Notes: generated by a model not told the origin, from the letters alone. Shown: positions 16,791 through 25,935, counted from the stretch's first letter. The stretch is DNA of 64,000 bases from Syntrophobacter fumaroxidans MPOB (GCF_000014965.1 NC_008554.1:4824001-4888000); one strand, 5' to 3'. Numbers and translations: made by a program.

Positions 16791-18584
16791 ATGCAACCGT
16801 CAGGCAGTGCAACTGCAAAATCCTACCTTCTGTCCTTCCTCCGGTATGCCGGCGCAAAGGCCTGGATATCCCTCCTTATAATGGTTCTGCTCGGTCTCAG
16901 TGAAGGCGTCGGCCTGATCATGCTGATACCCTTCCTGCATCTGATCGGTTTTGGGGGAGCGGAGAAGACCGACGGAATTTCCCTTCTAGTGAGGGAGCTT
17001 TTCGATACGAGCGGGCTGCCTCTCACGTTGCCGGCAGTCTTGTCCGTCTACGTGGTCATTCTGAGCGTGCATGCCATGATCGGCCGGTACCAGGAAAGCC
17101 TGAATGCCCGGCTGATCATGGGTTACACGCAGTACATGCAGGACCGTCTGTACGCGGCATTTGCGCGAGTGGGCTGGCTGTGCTTCACGCAGACGAGCGG
17201 GGCCGACGTGATTCGCGTCGTGACCAACGACTTGATCCGGGCGGGGCTGGCCACCCAACGACTGCTCGAGCTCATTGCGGCGATCGTTCTTACCGTCATA
17301 TACATCTGCGTGGCCATGACCGTTTCGTGGATCATGACGATGTTCACGCTGGCATGCGTCTCGATCATCTTCCTGATTCTGCAGCCTCTCAACAAGCAGG
17401 CTCACCGTTTGAGCGAAGAATTGCAGAAAAAGGTGGAGGACATGTACTGGCTGGCGACCGAGCACCTCGGGGGCATGAAAATCGCCAAGAGCTACAACCT
17501 CGAACGCGAGCACGCCGGGAGCTTCTCCGCCATCACGAGCCAACTCGCGGCAAAGGCCACCCGTTTCTTCCAGGTGGACGCCGCCACCAGGATGTATCAC
17601 CAGATAGGGGCCATAGTGGCTTTGAGCTCCTTCTTTTACCTGGCGGCAAAATTCGTTACGATCCCGGCGACCAGCCTCCTGCTCGTGGTCTTCGTGTTTG
17701 CGCGGCTCTCGCCGAAGGTATCCGGCATACAGCATTTCATGCAGCATATCAGCAATTCCCTGCCTGCCTTCCGGGAGGCGAGCATCATGCTGAGCCGTTT
17801 CGAGGCTGCGGCTGAATCGCCTGCTCCCTCGGTGGTTCGGCCCCTGCGGCTCGAAAGCTCCGTCCGATTCAGCCGGGTGTCCTTTTCTTATGACGGCGGC
17901 ATGGAAAGTCTTTCCCTGCGCAAAGTCGATCTTGTGATCCGGGCGCACGAAACGATGGCGATAGTCGGTCCTTCCGGGAGCGGTAAAACCACTCTCGCCG
18001 ATCTCATCCTGGGGCTTCTCAACCCGACCGAGGGCACGATTCTCATCGACGACAGGCCGCTCGAGGGCGAATGGGTGCACAACTGGCGCAGTTCCATCGG
18101 TTATGTTCCTCAGGAGACTTTTCTTTTTCACGACACGGTTCGCGGCAACCTCTTGTGGGCCAAACGGGACGCCACGGAAGAGGAGATCTGGACGGCGATC
18201 CGGCTTGCCGCCGCCGAGGACTTCGTGTCGGCTCTGCCCGACGGCCTGGATACCGTGCTCGGCGATCGGGGAATCCGGCTCTCCGGGGGGGAGCGGCAGA
18301 GGATCGCCCTTGCCCGGGCGCTGCTGCGAAAGCCGACGTTGCTTCTTCTGGATGAAGCAACGAGTTCCCTGGACACGGAAAACGAGCAGCGCATCCAGGA
18401 GGCCATCGAGGGGCTTCACGGGGAATTGACCATGGTGATTATCGCCCACCGCCTTTCCACGATCCGAAGAGCGGACAGTATCGTGGTGCTGGATGGCGGG
18501 CGGGTGGCCGAGGCGGGTACGTGGGAATCGCTCGCGCACAAAGAGGGGGGCCGCTTTCGAAGCCTGCTGGAGCGGCAGAAGTAG
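16791..18584 (+). CDS. ABC exporter (fused membrane and ATPase domains)
   Basis: 597 residues from the ATG at 16791. Residues about 20-320 hold six predicted membrane helices (WISLLIMVLLGLSEGVGLIM and so on). The ATPase domain follows with Walker A GPSGSGKTT, signature LSGGERQRIALARAL, Walker B LLLLDEATSS and the H-loop IAHRLST. There is no N-terminal C39 peptidase domain, in keeping with a separate S26-like peptidase next door. Inferred role: export of the mature cluster 1 peptide. Last gene of the cluster. Confidence 0.9.
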   Translation: MQPSGSATAKSYLLSFLRYAGAKAWISLLIMVLLGLSEGVGLIMLIPFLHLIGFGGAEKTDGISLLVRELFDTSGLPLTLPAVLSVYVVILSVHAMIGRYQESLNARLIMGYTQYMQDRLYAAFARVGWLCFTQTSGADVIRVVTNDLIRAGLATQRLLELIAAIVLTVIYICVAMTVSWIMTMFTLACVSIIFLILQPLNKQAHRLSEELQKKVEDMYWLATEHLGGMKIAKSYNLEREHAGSFSAITSQLAAKATRFFQVDAATRMYHQIGAIVALSSFFYLAAKFVTIPATSLLLVVFVFARLSPKVSGIQHFMQHISNSLPAFREASIMLSRFEAAAESPAPSVVRPLRLESSVRFSRVSFSYDGGMESLSLRKVDLVIRAHETMAIVGPSGSGKTTLADLILGLLNPTEGTILIDDRPLEGEWVHNWRSSIGYVPQETFLFHDTVRGNLLWAKRDATEEEIWTAIRLAAAEDFVSALPDGLDTVLGDRGIRLSGGERQRIALARALLRKPTLLLLDEATSSLDTENEQRIQEAIEGLHGELTMVIIAHRLSTIRRADSIVVLDGGRVAEAGTWESLAHKEGGRFRSLLERQK

Positions 18585-18700
18585 GCGGGACTACGGGGTC
18601 AAACCTACACTTTTCACAAATCTCCAGAATCTGGGGCGCACAGCGAAATGTGAAAATGTGTCGGGCCGGGGTATCTTCAGACGAAGTGCGCTATCACCGC

Positions 18701-19252
18701 TCAAGGCCATGCCGGCGGGCCTTTGACGAGACTGCGAAAGATCCCTGCCCGAACGGGTTCTTCTTCCCGCATGCCGCGGCCCGACCGCAGGGCGATCTCC
18801 CTCATGGCTTCGGCGAGACCCCGAAGGGATTTGCCTCCCAGCACGATTGTTCCTTTTTCGGTATCGACGGCGTATACATCGACGGGGAAGGGCAGGCCTT
18901 CTCCAGGCAGCAGGTGGTAGACTTCCGCACGATGCCTGACTGCACGAATTTCGTCCCACCGGAGGCGAAACCGTCGCACGGGCGGCAAGGGACAGGCACG
19001 CCACGCCGGTGCGGCGATGGTCAGGTCATTTCGACTCATTTCAATGCGAGCGGCAAAAGTCGCAAAGCCCGTGAGCAGCTCAATCAAAGCCAGGAACAAT
19101 GTGGGCAGGCCCATCAGAAGGAATGCAAGCAGAGTATCGCTGGCGATAACGGTTACGCCGGTCCCGATTCCGATCGTCAAGATTCCCAGGAGGATGAGTA
19201 TTACACCGGTTGGCCTTGCGCCATATACTTTCTCATCATCGTATGGCGTCAT
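18701..19252 (-). CDS. Membrane protein with PH-like cytoplasmic domain, hypothetical
   Basis: 183 residues with two predicted membrane segments (VILILLGILTIGIGTGVTVI and LLAFLLMGLPTLFLALIELL), then a soluble part with WDEIRAVRHRAEVY and GTIVLGGKSLRGLAEAMREI, the strand-helix order of the small bacterial PH-like domains found behind two membrane helices. Function unknown. It converges on the ABC exporter gene and does not look like part of that cluster. Confidence 0.65.
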   Translation of the reverse strand: MTPYDDEKVYGARPTGVILILLGILTIGIGTGVTVIASDTLLAFLLMGLPTLFLALIELLTGFATFAARIEMSRNDLTIAAPAWRACPLPPVRRFRLRWDEIRAVRHRAEVYHLLPGEGLPFPVDVYAVDTEKGTIVLGGKSLRGLAEAMREIALRSGRGMREEEPVRAGIFRSLVKGPPAWP

Positions 19253-19572
19253 ATTTCGAAATGACCTTTAACGAATTGGGTTGTTTCAATGAAAGTACCA
19301 ATCCTCGTGGGAAAATCTGCACGGTCCCGACTCGCTTCCGGGGTACAACCCAGGAAGATCTCAATGATATCGAATCCTGTCAATCTCAAAAGACCATGTT
19401 CAGCGGAAATATCAGGTGACTGTCTTGCCCGGCACGTGATTCCATCAAACGGTCATACAAATAGAGACTATTGGTGTGGTTCCAAGTGCATGCTCATTGT
19501 CAGAAATGTGTCACTCGAAACGGCGCGGGAAGATTCCGGTCAGCGCAAAAAAAAGAAAAAGGGCTTAGATTC
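19253..19572. other. Intergenic, no gene recognised
   Basis: About 320 bases with no plausible coding frame. A run of A residues near 19550-19560 (T on the minus strand), just past the stop of the integrase remnant, could be the tail of a terminator, but I see no clear stem. Confidence 0.35.
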
Positions 19573-19893
19573 TCATCCAAACCCATAAATTTCCATTTCG
19601 ATGAGATGCCGGAGGAATGCCTTCACCGAGTCAAGCCGCCCATTAATGGAAATGGGCTTCATTCCCCGGTCCTGTTCGTGCTCGACAAAGGCCTCGAGAT
19701 GCTTTCCGCTCACCCCCTCAAGGTGAGTCAGCCTCTCCTTTTTCAGAAACTCCAGGAAGAGCCTGATGGACGTGTAATTGAGCTCGAGCGTGTTGGGGCG
19801 CCGGTTGCGGTGATACAGATGGGAAAGGCAGTTTTCGGCAAACTCAGTTCCAGGCAGGCCTCGTTCTCGAAGCTTGGCCGAAAGCTTCTCCAA
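19573..19893 (-). pseudogene. Truncated tyrosine recombinase (N-terminal domain only)
   Basis: About 106 residues matching the SAM-like N-terminal domain of phage integrases: NTLELNYTSIRLFLEFLKKE, then ISINGRLDSVKAFLRHLIEM. The frame stops before any catalytic domain; the Arg-His-x-x-Arg-Tyr residues are absent. The coding frame continues upstream of the TTG at 19893 without a good start, so the 5' end is also uncertain. It marks an old integration event next to the CitA/Dcu region. A stand-alone regulator made of this domain is a less likely alternative. Confidence 0.6.
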
Positions 19894-20309
19894 AGTCTGT
19901 CTGGCAAGATTTTGGACTCGCCCCCTGACAAATGTGAAACCGAATTTCGAAGGGGCGGGTTGGCATTGACGCGGTTTTATCTCTTCTGAAAAAAGTTCAG
20001 GGGCTATTTTCTGCCTTCTTTCTGTTTTTCACCAACAATAACAGGCATATAACGCCACAGATCGTTCTGGGATCAATCATCTGTTTTGTTACGTACAATG
20101 AGGAGATATAGTTTGACTTACGGTTGCCCCCTTTTCTACAGCAATCCGATGCACCACAGCACATGCCCCGTGGCACAGAATGTCCCGTGGCACAGAATTG
20201 CCACCCAAGCTTAAAACTGGTACTATGCAGCCTTAGCACAAATGCGTTCTCATTTGCGGGCTTGCTGGTTTCTAAACTCACCATGGGTCTGCCATCGGGG
20301 AGGAATCGG
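19894..20309. other. Upstream region of the sensor kinase, with a direct repeat
   Basis: About 415 bases. A 15-bp sequence, CCCGTGGCACAGAAT, occurs twice, at 20167-20181 and 20184-20198, 17 bp from start to start. This could be a regulator site for the two-component operon. The longer frame starting at 20124 covers it but has no ribosome site. Confidence 0.45.
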
Positions 20310-21971
20310 TTGATTTCCGGGTATCCGAAACTATCCGGCCTGATTCGTATTGGCTTGCAGCTCAAGCTGACCCTTTTGGTCATCGCACTTCTCTGTCTCC
20401 TGGTCGTTTTTATCGGACTGCTTTCAACCGATTCAATCCGCCGTATTTTGCTGAGCGAAATAGGTCAGAAAGCACTCGTCCTGGCACAATCGGTAGCCCG
20501 CAACCCGGTAATGCGCGAAGGTCTTCAAACCAAAAATTCCGCGGCTGTTCAGGAACTCGCGGAGAAAATTCGCCAGGCCACTGCAGCGGAATATGTCGTC
20601 GTCTGTGATCGCCAGGGGACCCGATACAGCCATCCCAATCCGGAAAATATCGGGAAGACCTTTGCGGGGGGCGATTTTCATCCCGTCGTGGAGATGGGAA
20701 GCGCCTATGTCTCACAGGCTGTGGGGACGTTGGGACCTTCGACGCGTGCCTTTGTCCCGGTACTCGGAGATCAGGGGGAGGTAATCGGCTTCGTGGCTGT
20801 AGGGTACCTGGATACGGAAATAGAGAAACAAGTCGGCGTCCAACAGCGGAAAATTCTGGGATATGCGGCGGTCGTCCTGTTTTTTGGAGTTTTCGGCGCT
20901 GCGGTCATTGCCAAGAAATTCAAATCCGCCATCTTCGGGCTTGAACCGCACGAGATCGCCACATTGTTCGAGGAACGAAATGCGATAATTGAGGCCATTC
21001 GCGAAGGGGTTGTGGCCGTTGACAGGGCAGGGCGCCTCAGATTTGTAAATCAGGCCGCACGGCGCTATCTGGGACAGTCCCCCGATGAGGAACTGGCAGG
21101 GTGTCTTCTGACCGATCTCTGCCCATGCGGTGAAATGGAGAATGCGCTCCTGCAAAAAGAAAAAATACTGGACCAGGAGATTTCTGTCGCAGAACGCACG
21201 ATGGTGGTCAACGTGCTCCCCTTCGAAGTATCCGGTAATGGGTCCGGAGCGGTCGCGACCTTTCGCCCCAAAGACGAAATCGACAATCTTGCGCGAAAGC
21301 TCCTGCACATGCAGGAATACTCTGAGTTGCTGCGTGCACAGACACATGAGTACTCGAACAAGCTGCACACAATTGCGGGGCTGATCCAGATCGGAGCGCA
21401 CCATGAGGCGCTTGATCTCATTCTTACCGAGTCGAGCGGGTATCAAGACCTCGTAAAGACACTGGCTGAAGCGGTCCCCGATCCCGTCATTGCCGGCCTG
21501 ATTCTTGGGAAATTCAACCGGGCGCGCGAACTCAAGGTAGAACTCAAACTTGAGCCTGACAGTTCCTTTTCCGATCTGCCGGCCGAGATCGAGCGGGGAA
21601 GCCTGGTCACGATAATCGGCAACCTGCTGGACAACGCCTTCGAGGCGGTGCGCTCGTACGGGCAAGATTGTGAGGTCCGGCTCTTCTTTACCGACCTGGG
21701 CTTGGATTTGATTATCGAGGTTGAAGATTCCGGCCCGGGAGTCCCCCCTGAAATTGCGGACAGATTGTTTGAAAAGGGAGTTACCACAAGCATCGGTCAG
21801 GGACGCGGAATGGGGCTCTATCTCGTTCAAAAAGCTGTTGCGGCGCTCGGAGGCTCGGTTACTTTCTCCACGGGTGAACTGGGCGGGGCGCTTTTTACGG
21901 TCACTATCCCGAAAAATTGCGCCGGACTGTACGACAAGAACATGCTGTCCGGGCAAAAGGGAACGGTTTGA
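20310..21971 (+). CDS. CitA/DcuS-family sensor histidine kinase
   Basis: 553 residues from the TTG at 20310, chosen for the strong site GGGGAGGA; the ATG nine codons earlier has none. Order: membrane helix (LKLTLLVIALLCLLVVFIGLL), periplasmic PAS-like sensor (about residues 40-165, ending FVAVGYLDTEIEKQ), second helix (ILGYAAVVLFFGVFGAAVIA), cytoplasmic PAS (EAIREGVVAVDRAGRLRFVN), H-box QTHEYSNKLHTIAGL with the phospho-His, N-box NLLDNAFEA, and G boxes DSGPGVP and GRGMGLYLV. The family senses citrate or C4-dicarboxylates. Overlaps the response regulator (TGATG); a dicarboxylate exchanger lies downstream. Confidence 0.9.
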   Translation: MISGYPKLSGLIRIGLQLKLTLLVIALLCLLVVFIGLLSTDSIRRILLSEIGQKALVLAQSVARNPVMREGLQTKNSAAVQELAEKIRQATAAEYVVVCDRQGTRYSHPNPENIGKTFAGGDFHPVVEMGSAYVSQAVGTLGPSTRAFVPVLGDQGEVIGFVAVGYLDTEIEKQVGVQQRKILGYAAVVLFFGVFGAAVIAKKFKSAIFGLEPHEIATLFEERNAIIEAIREGVVAVDRAGRLRFVNQAARRYLGQSPDEELAGCLLTDLCPCGEMENALLQKEKILDQEISVAERTMVVNVLPFEVSGNGSGAVATFRPKDEIDNLARKLLHMQEYSELLRAQTHEYSNKLHTIAGLIQIGAHHEALDLILTESSGYQDLVKTLAEAVPDPVIAGLILGKFNRARELKVELKLEPDSSFSDLPAEIERGSLVTIIGNLLDNAFEAVRSYGQDCEVRLFFTDLGLDLIIEVEDSGPGVPPEIADRLFEKGVTTSIGQGRGMGLYLVQKAVAALGGSVTFSTGELGGALFTVTIPKNCAGLYDKNMLSGQKGTV

Positions 21972-22666
21972 TGGCAACAAAAGAGCCCATCCGGGTATTG
22001 ATCGTTGAGGACGATTTGCGCATTTCCGAGTTACACCGCCGTTTCACCGAGAAAATCGACGGGTTCGAGGTCGTAGGGATAGCGAACACGATAGCCGACG
22101 CGGAGGATATGGCCGAGGTTCTTGCCCCCGACCTGGTGCTGCTTGACCTGTTTTTCCCCGAAGGAAACGGGTTGGATTTGCTCCGGAAACTGAGAGCACG
22201 GGCAGTCCCGGCCGACGTGATTCTTATCACTGCCGCCCGCGAGATGAACTCGCTAAAGGAAGCAATTCGCGGCGGTGTTTTTGATTATAATGTTAAGCCT
22301 GTCGTCCTGACTCGCTTCCAAGCATCGATGGAAAGATACCGGGACTACTTCCGCAGCATGAGGGCAGGAGGGTCCCTAGACCAGAAAGACATCGACCGGC
22401 TGTTTCACCCCGAAATAGGCAGACGATTCGAAGACCCGGAAATGCCCAAGGGCATTGACCGGCTCACGCTGCGTAAAATCAGGCAGGTATTTGAATCATC
22501 TTCCGACAAAGACTTCAGCGCCGAGGAAGTGGCAGAGCAAATAGGCCTCAGCCGCTCCACAGCCCGCAGGTACCTCGAATACCTGGTAAGTGAGAGCTTC
22601 CTGGCTGCGGACCTCCTCTATGGTGTAGTTGGCCGCCCCGAAAGGCGTTATTTCCGAGTCACCTGA
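21971..22666 (+). CDS. CitB/DcuR-family response regulator
   Basis: 231 residues. Receiver domain with the acidic pair EDD at 13-15, phospho-acceptor Asp59 (LVLLDLFFP) and Lys in NVKPV. C-terminal helix-turn-helix DFSAEEVAEQIGLSRSTARRYLEYL is the CitB/DcuR type. It overlaps the kinase stop by one base, so it is translationally coupled. Likely target: the Dcu transporter gene 370 bp downstream, through the AT-rich palindrome at 22889-22907. Confidence 0.9.
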   Translation: MATKEPIRVLIVEDDLRISELHRRFTEKIDGFEVVGIANTIADAEDMAEVLAPDLVLLDLFFPEGNGLDLLRKLRARAVPADVILITAAREMNSLKEAIRGGVFDYNVKPVVLTRFQASMERYRDYFRSMRAGGSLDQKDIDRLFHPEIGRRFEDPEMPKGIDRLTLRKIRQVFESSSDKDFSAEEVAEQIGLSRSTARRYLEYLVSESFLAADLLYGVVGRPERRYFRVT

Positions 22667-22685
22667 GCTTATCCGGAACTCCGGC

Positions 22686-22710
22686 CGCAAAATCCCAGCG
22701 GGATTTTGCG
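22686..22710 (+). terminator. Perfect hairpin behind the two-component genes
   Basis: CGCAAAATCCC (22686-22696) and GGGATTTTGCG (22700-22710) form an 11-bp perfect stem with a 3-base loop, 20 bp after the regulator stop. No T-run follows on the plus strand, so it may be a weak or Rho-assisted terminator, or a transcript stabiliser. Confidence 0.5.
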
Positions 22711-22888
22711 ATCCACTCAGTCTTTACCTGAATCCTGAGACCTCCCTCACCTTCTTTTCTCCACTCCTTTTTGATTCCACCGCTTATTTCGAACCATTCA
22801 CCTCCCGGGCGGCGCCCCAGGGCGCCCCGGACCTATTCCGCGCATCGTGAGCAAAATGAACAAAATCATCTTTAAGAAATAAATAAAC

Positions 22889-22907
22889 TAAATATTCCAA
22901 ATATTTA
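22889..22907. promoter_or_regulatory. AT-rich palindrome upstream of the Dcu gene
   Basis: TAAATATT-CCA-AATATTTA has perfect 8-bp arms in an otherwise GC-rich region, 132 bp before the transporter start. CitB/DcuR-type regulators bind AT-rich sites, so this is a candidate binding site. The remaining part of the 22667-23038 gap shows nothing else I can name. Confidence 0.5.
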
Positions 22908-23038
22908 CAAGCAATGAAGTTGCTGATAGGCTTGTTAATGTAATGAAAGATTGATCGAGATCCAAAGGTGACGGCAGGAGGCAACCTCAAAGAATTCGGG
23001 AAATCTGAACGCACAGGCGAAAGGAGAGGAGACAAACT

Positions 23039-24361
23039 ATGTTCTGGGTAGAATTTGCTGTTCTTTTGCTAGCAATCTACATCGGTATTCGCGTTGGTGG
23101 AATTGGACTCGGCCTCATCGGAGGTACCGGCGTGACCGTCTTCACCTTTGCCTTCGGAATGAAGCCGGGCTCTCCTCCAATTGATGTTATGCTCATCATC
23201 CTGGCCGTGGTGGCGGCCTCTTCCACCCTCCATGCAGCCGGCGGTCTGACCTACATGGTGCAACTGGCGGAAAAGCTGCTGCGCAAACATCCTAATAACA
23301 TCGTTTTTCTCGCTCCTTTTTGCACTTACTTTCTGACCATGGCGGTCGGAACCGGCCATGCCGTCTATATGTTGCAGCCAATTATTGCGGACGTTGCCTA
23401 TAAGACCGGAATCCGCCCTGAACGCCCCATGGCGGTCTCTTCCATTGCCTCGCAAATGGGCATCACGGCAAGTCCGATCGCAGCGGCGGTAACCAGTTTT
23501 CTGGCTATGGCCCTCAAAGTCGGGCATAACATCACCCTGGTGAACATTCTCTCCGTCACCATCCCGGCAACGGCTATAGGCATCTTTGTGGCTGCGCTCT
23601 GGAGCCTTAGACGTGGCAAAGACCTGGACAAGGATCCCGAGTTCCAGGAGCGGATGAAAGATCCGGACTTCCGCGCTCAGTTGGAGGAGGGGGCAACCCT
23701 CCTGGATGAAAGCATATCACTGAAGGCAAAGCTTTCTGTTTTGCTCTTTTTTGCGGGGGTTATTGCGATAGTTCTTGTCGCAATGTTTAAGCTGGCACCC
23801 GTTATTGACAATAAACCGGTCTCAATGACCATCATCGTGCAGATCGTCATGCTCACGACTGGTGCTGTTATTATGCTCTACTCGCGTGTCAAGGCAGCGG
23901 AGATTGCCGCCTCTTCGGTGTTCAGGGCGGGAATGGTGGCAGTAATTGCGATCATGGGCATAGCCTGGATGAGCGAAACCTTTATAGAAACGAACAAAAA
24001 AGTACTGGTTGACACCATGCAGTCGATGGTCAGCCATTACTCATGGCTCTTTGCGGTTGCGATGTTTGCGGTTTCCGCGTTTGTCAAAAGCCAGGCGGCA
24101 ACCCTGCTGATCATGGTGCCCATAGGTTTTGCACTCAGCATCCCCATCAATCTCCTTATAGGAATGATACCGGCTTGTTACGCGTACTTCTTCTTCTGCT
24201 TTTACCCGACCGATCTTTCGGCAATCTACTTTGACCGGACCGGCACAACCCACATCGGCAAATATCTTCTAAATCACAGTTTTATGATCCCCGGATGGAT
24301 TGGCGTCGTAACGGCCACGCTGGTCGGCTATTTGATTGGCGCGTTCTTGCTGAGGGTATAG
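23039..24361 (+). CDS. dcuB: DcuB-type anaerobic C4-dicarboxylate transporter
   Basis: 440 residues, nearly all hydrophobic, with about 10-12 membrane helices. Family blocks are visible: PPIDVMLIILAVVAASSTL, AEKLLRKHP, GTGHAVYMLQPII, GIRPERPMAVSSIASQMG and NHSFMIPG near the end, all as in DcuA/DcuB. These exchange fumarate, malate or aspartate for succinate across the inner membrane in fumarate respiration. Closer to DcuB than DcuA by eye. GGAGAGGAGA precedes the ATG. Likely controlled by the CitA/CitB-like pair upstream. Confidence 0.92.
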   Translation: MFWVEFAVLLLAIYIGIRVGGIGLGLIGGTGVTVFTFAFGMKPGSPPIDVMLIILAVVAASSTLHAAGGLTYMVQLAEKLLRKHPNNIVFLAPFCTYFLTMAVGTGHAVYMLQPIIADVAYKTGIRPERPMAVSSIASQMGITASPIAAAVTSFLAMALKVGHNITLVNILSVTIPATAIGIFVAALWSLRRGKDLDKDPEFQERMKDPDFRAQLEEGATLLDESISLKAKLSVLLFFAGVIAIVLVAMFKLAPVIDNKPVSMTIIVQIVMLTTGAVIMLYSRVKAAEIAASSVFRAGMVAVIAIMGIAWMSETFIETNKKVLVDTMQSMVSHYSWLFAVAMFAVSAFVKSQAATLLIMVPIGFALSIPINLLIGMIPACYAYFFFCFYPTDLSAIYFDRTGTTHIGKYLLNHSFMIPGWIGVVTATLVGYLIGAFLLRV

Positions 24362-24441
24362 AGCAGGGTGAAGAAAGGTTGGTCGTGTATGAAAGCTAGA
24401 TTAGGCAGTGCCTGATGTTGAATGCCTTAGGGGAGAGACAA

Positions 24442-25640
24442 ATGAAAAAGCTCACAATAATCATCAGTCTGATAGTAGCTGTGGCCCTTGTAGCCTGGGT
24501 AGAAGCCACGATGGCAGGACCTCAAGAATCTCCCATCAGGGTAGGAGTGGTACTTCCGCTGACGGGAAATCTATCGAAATTCGGAAATATTGAAAAGAAC
24601 TCTTTTAATATGGGGCTGGAGGAGATCAATGCTGCTGGCGGAGTAAACGGCAGGCCGATTGAGCTCGTGTTCGCAGATGATGCGTCTAGGATCGAAACAG
24701 GTCGATCAGCGGTTGAAAAACTGGTCGTGCAAGATAAAGTGGTCGCTCTGACCGGCGGATACTCTTCTGATGTTACACTTGCCGTGGCATTTTTGGCAAA
24801 TCGCCTGCGCATACCTTTCCTGGTCACGACCGGGGCGGCGGACATGATCACCGAGAGGGATTGGGACTATGTGTTCCGTATCAACCAGCCCATCAGCGAA
24901 TACTCCAAAACCCTCATTGAGTTTCTCCATGGAGAGCTGAAGTACAAAAGCGTTGCCATACTGCATGACAGTGGCCTGTTTGGTCGCGCGGGCGCCATTG
25001 AGTTTTCCGAGCACGCTACTGAGTTGGGGTGGAAGATAGTCTTGCAGGAAGGCTATGAGCCGGGCACCGTGGATTTCAAGCCATTGCTCGGTAAGGCCAA
25101 GGCAGCCAAGCCTGATGTGGTCTATATGATCTCTTATGTTCATGAAGCAGCCCTGCTTATGAAACAATCCAAAGAGCTGAATTTTGCTCCCAAAGTATTT
25201 GCTGGTGCTGGTGCCGGTTTCACTTTGCCGGAGTTCTACGAGCTTGCCGGCAGTGCTGCGGAAAATGTCTTTCGGCGACTCTGTGGACACCGCAAGTCCC
25301 ATATCCAGGAGCGAGGGAATACTCCATCAATTACCGGAAAAAATACGGAACCGAAACAGACTACCATGGTGCTGAGGCATACGCTTCCATCTACGTTCTT
25401 GCAGACGCGCTCAAAAGGTCGAAGGAACTTACGCCGCGAGGCATTCGTGAAGCCCTTGTGAAAACGAACATGATGACTGCCTTCGGTCCCGTAAGGTTTA
25501 TATCCTACGAAAATAAGGGACAACAGAACTCGTTGCCAACTTATTTGGTTCAGTGGCAAAAGGGGGTGCTGGAGACGGTCTGGCCTGCGATCATTGCCAG
25601 CAAACCTTTTGTATCTCCCGAGCAGGCAGAAAGCAAATAA
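24442..25640 (+). pseudogene. Branched-chain amino-acid ABC binding protein, frameshifted
   Basis: The start (MKKLTIIISLIVAVALVAWV) is a signal peptide; the mature part IRVGVVLPLTGNLSKFGN and FADDASRIETGRSAVEKLV is the LivJ/type I periplasmic binding fold. The reading frame is right up to AAENVF near 25272, then the fold continues in the -1 frame (SATLWTPQVPYPGAREYSIN, YHGAEAYASIYVLADAL, GIREALVKTN) to the TAA at 25638. One base appears to be missing at GTCTTTCGG. Restored length is about 400, normal for the family. Either a genuine mutation or a sequencing error; no permease genes follow, which fits decay. Confidence 0.85.
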
Positions 25641-25693
25641 AGTGGATCGATCAGGGAGAAGTAAATGGCGGGATGGACACCAATATGGACACC

Positions 25694-25732
25694 AACGAAA
25701 AAGGGGCTACGTCTGAATCGGCGTAACCCCTT
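25694..25732 (-). terminator. Native tRNA-fMet terminator, stranded by the insertion
   Basis: AAGGGGCTACG (25701-25711) pairs with CGTAACCCCTT (25722-25732) with one mismatch; on the minus strand it ends CCCCTTTTTCG. It lies just outside the left attachment repeat, in the position of a tRNA terminator, but the tRNA itself is now 8 kb away at 33774. Confidence 0.7.
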
Positions 25733-25736
25733 GATT

Positions 25737-25784
25737 TTCTGGTAGCGGGGAGTGGATTCGAACCACTGACCTTCGGGTTATGAG
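25737..25784. repeat. Left attachment repeat (attL), 48 bp
   Basis: Identical over 48 bases to 33771-33818. It is the 3' end of the tRNA-fMet gene, from the anticodon region through CCA plus three flanking bases. Only this 3' part is present here, so this is the duplicated junction rather than a functional tRNA. Confidence 0.92.
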
Positions 25785-25902
25785 AACGAAGGGATATATT
25801 TACCACACTTTCCGTAACCTTCCTAAAACGTGGCTCTGTAAGCCATTTCGCAAATTGACTTCTTCCTTGACTTTACCCCTTTTTACACTAAAATGTATCA
25901 TG

Positions 25903-25935
25903 AAGGTTGGAAATAGGGTTGGAATTTTCCAACCC
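25903..25935. promoter_or_regulatory. Left arm-type site and perfect palindrome before integrase
   Basis: A 22-bp sequence (25903-25924, AAGGTTGGAAATAGGG then TTGGAA) recurs exactly at 33691-33712 near the other end, as expected for integrase or excisionase arm sites. Here it runs into a 20-bp perfect palindrome (25916-25935, GGGTTGGAA-TT-TTCCAACCC) that lies 21 bp before the integrase start and could be its operator. Confidence 0.65.

Noticed and set aside
25737-25784. Second functional tRNA
   Set aside because: Only the 3' part of the tRNA is present; anticodon 5' arm, D arm and 5' acceptor strand are missing.
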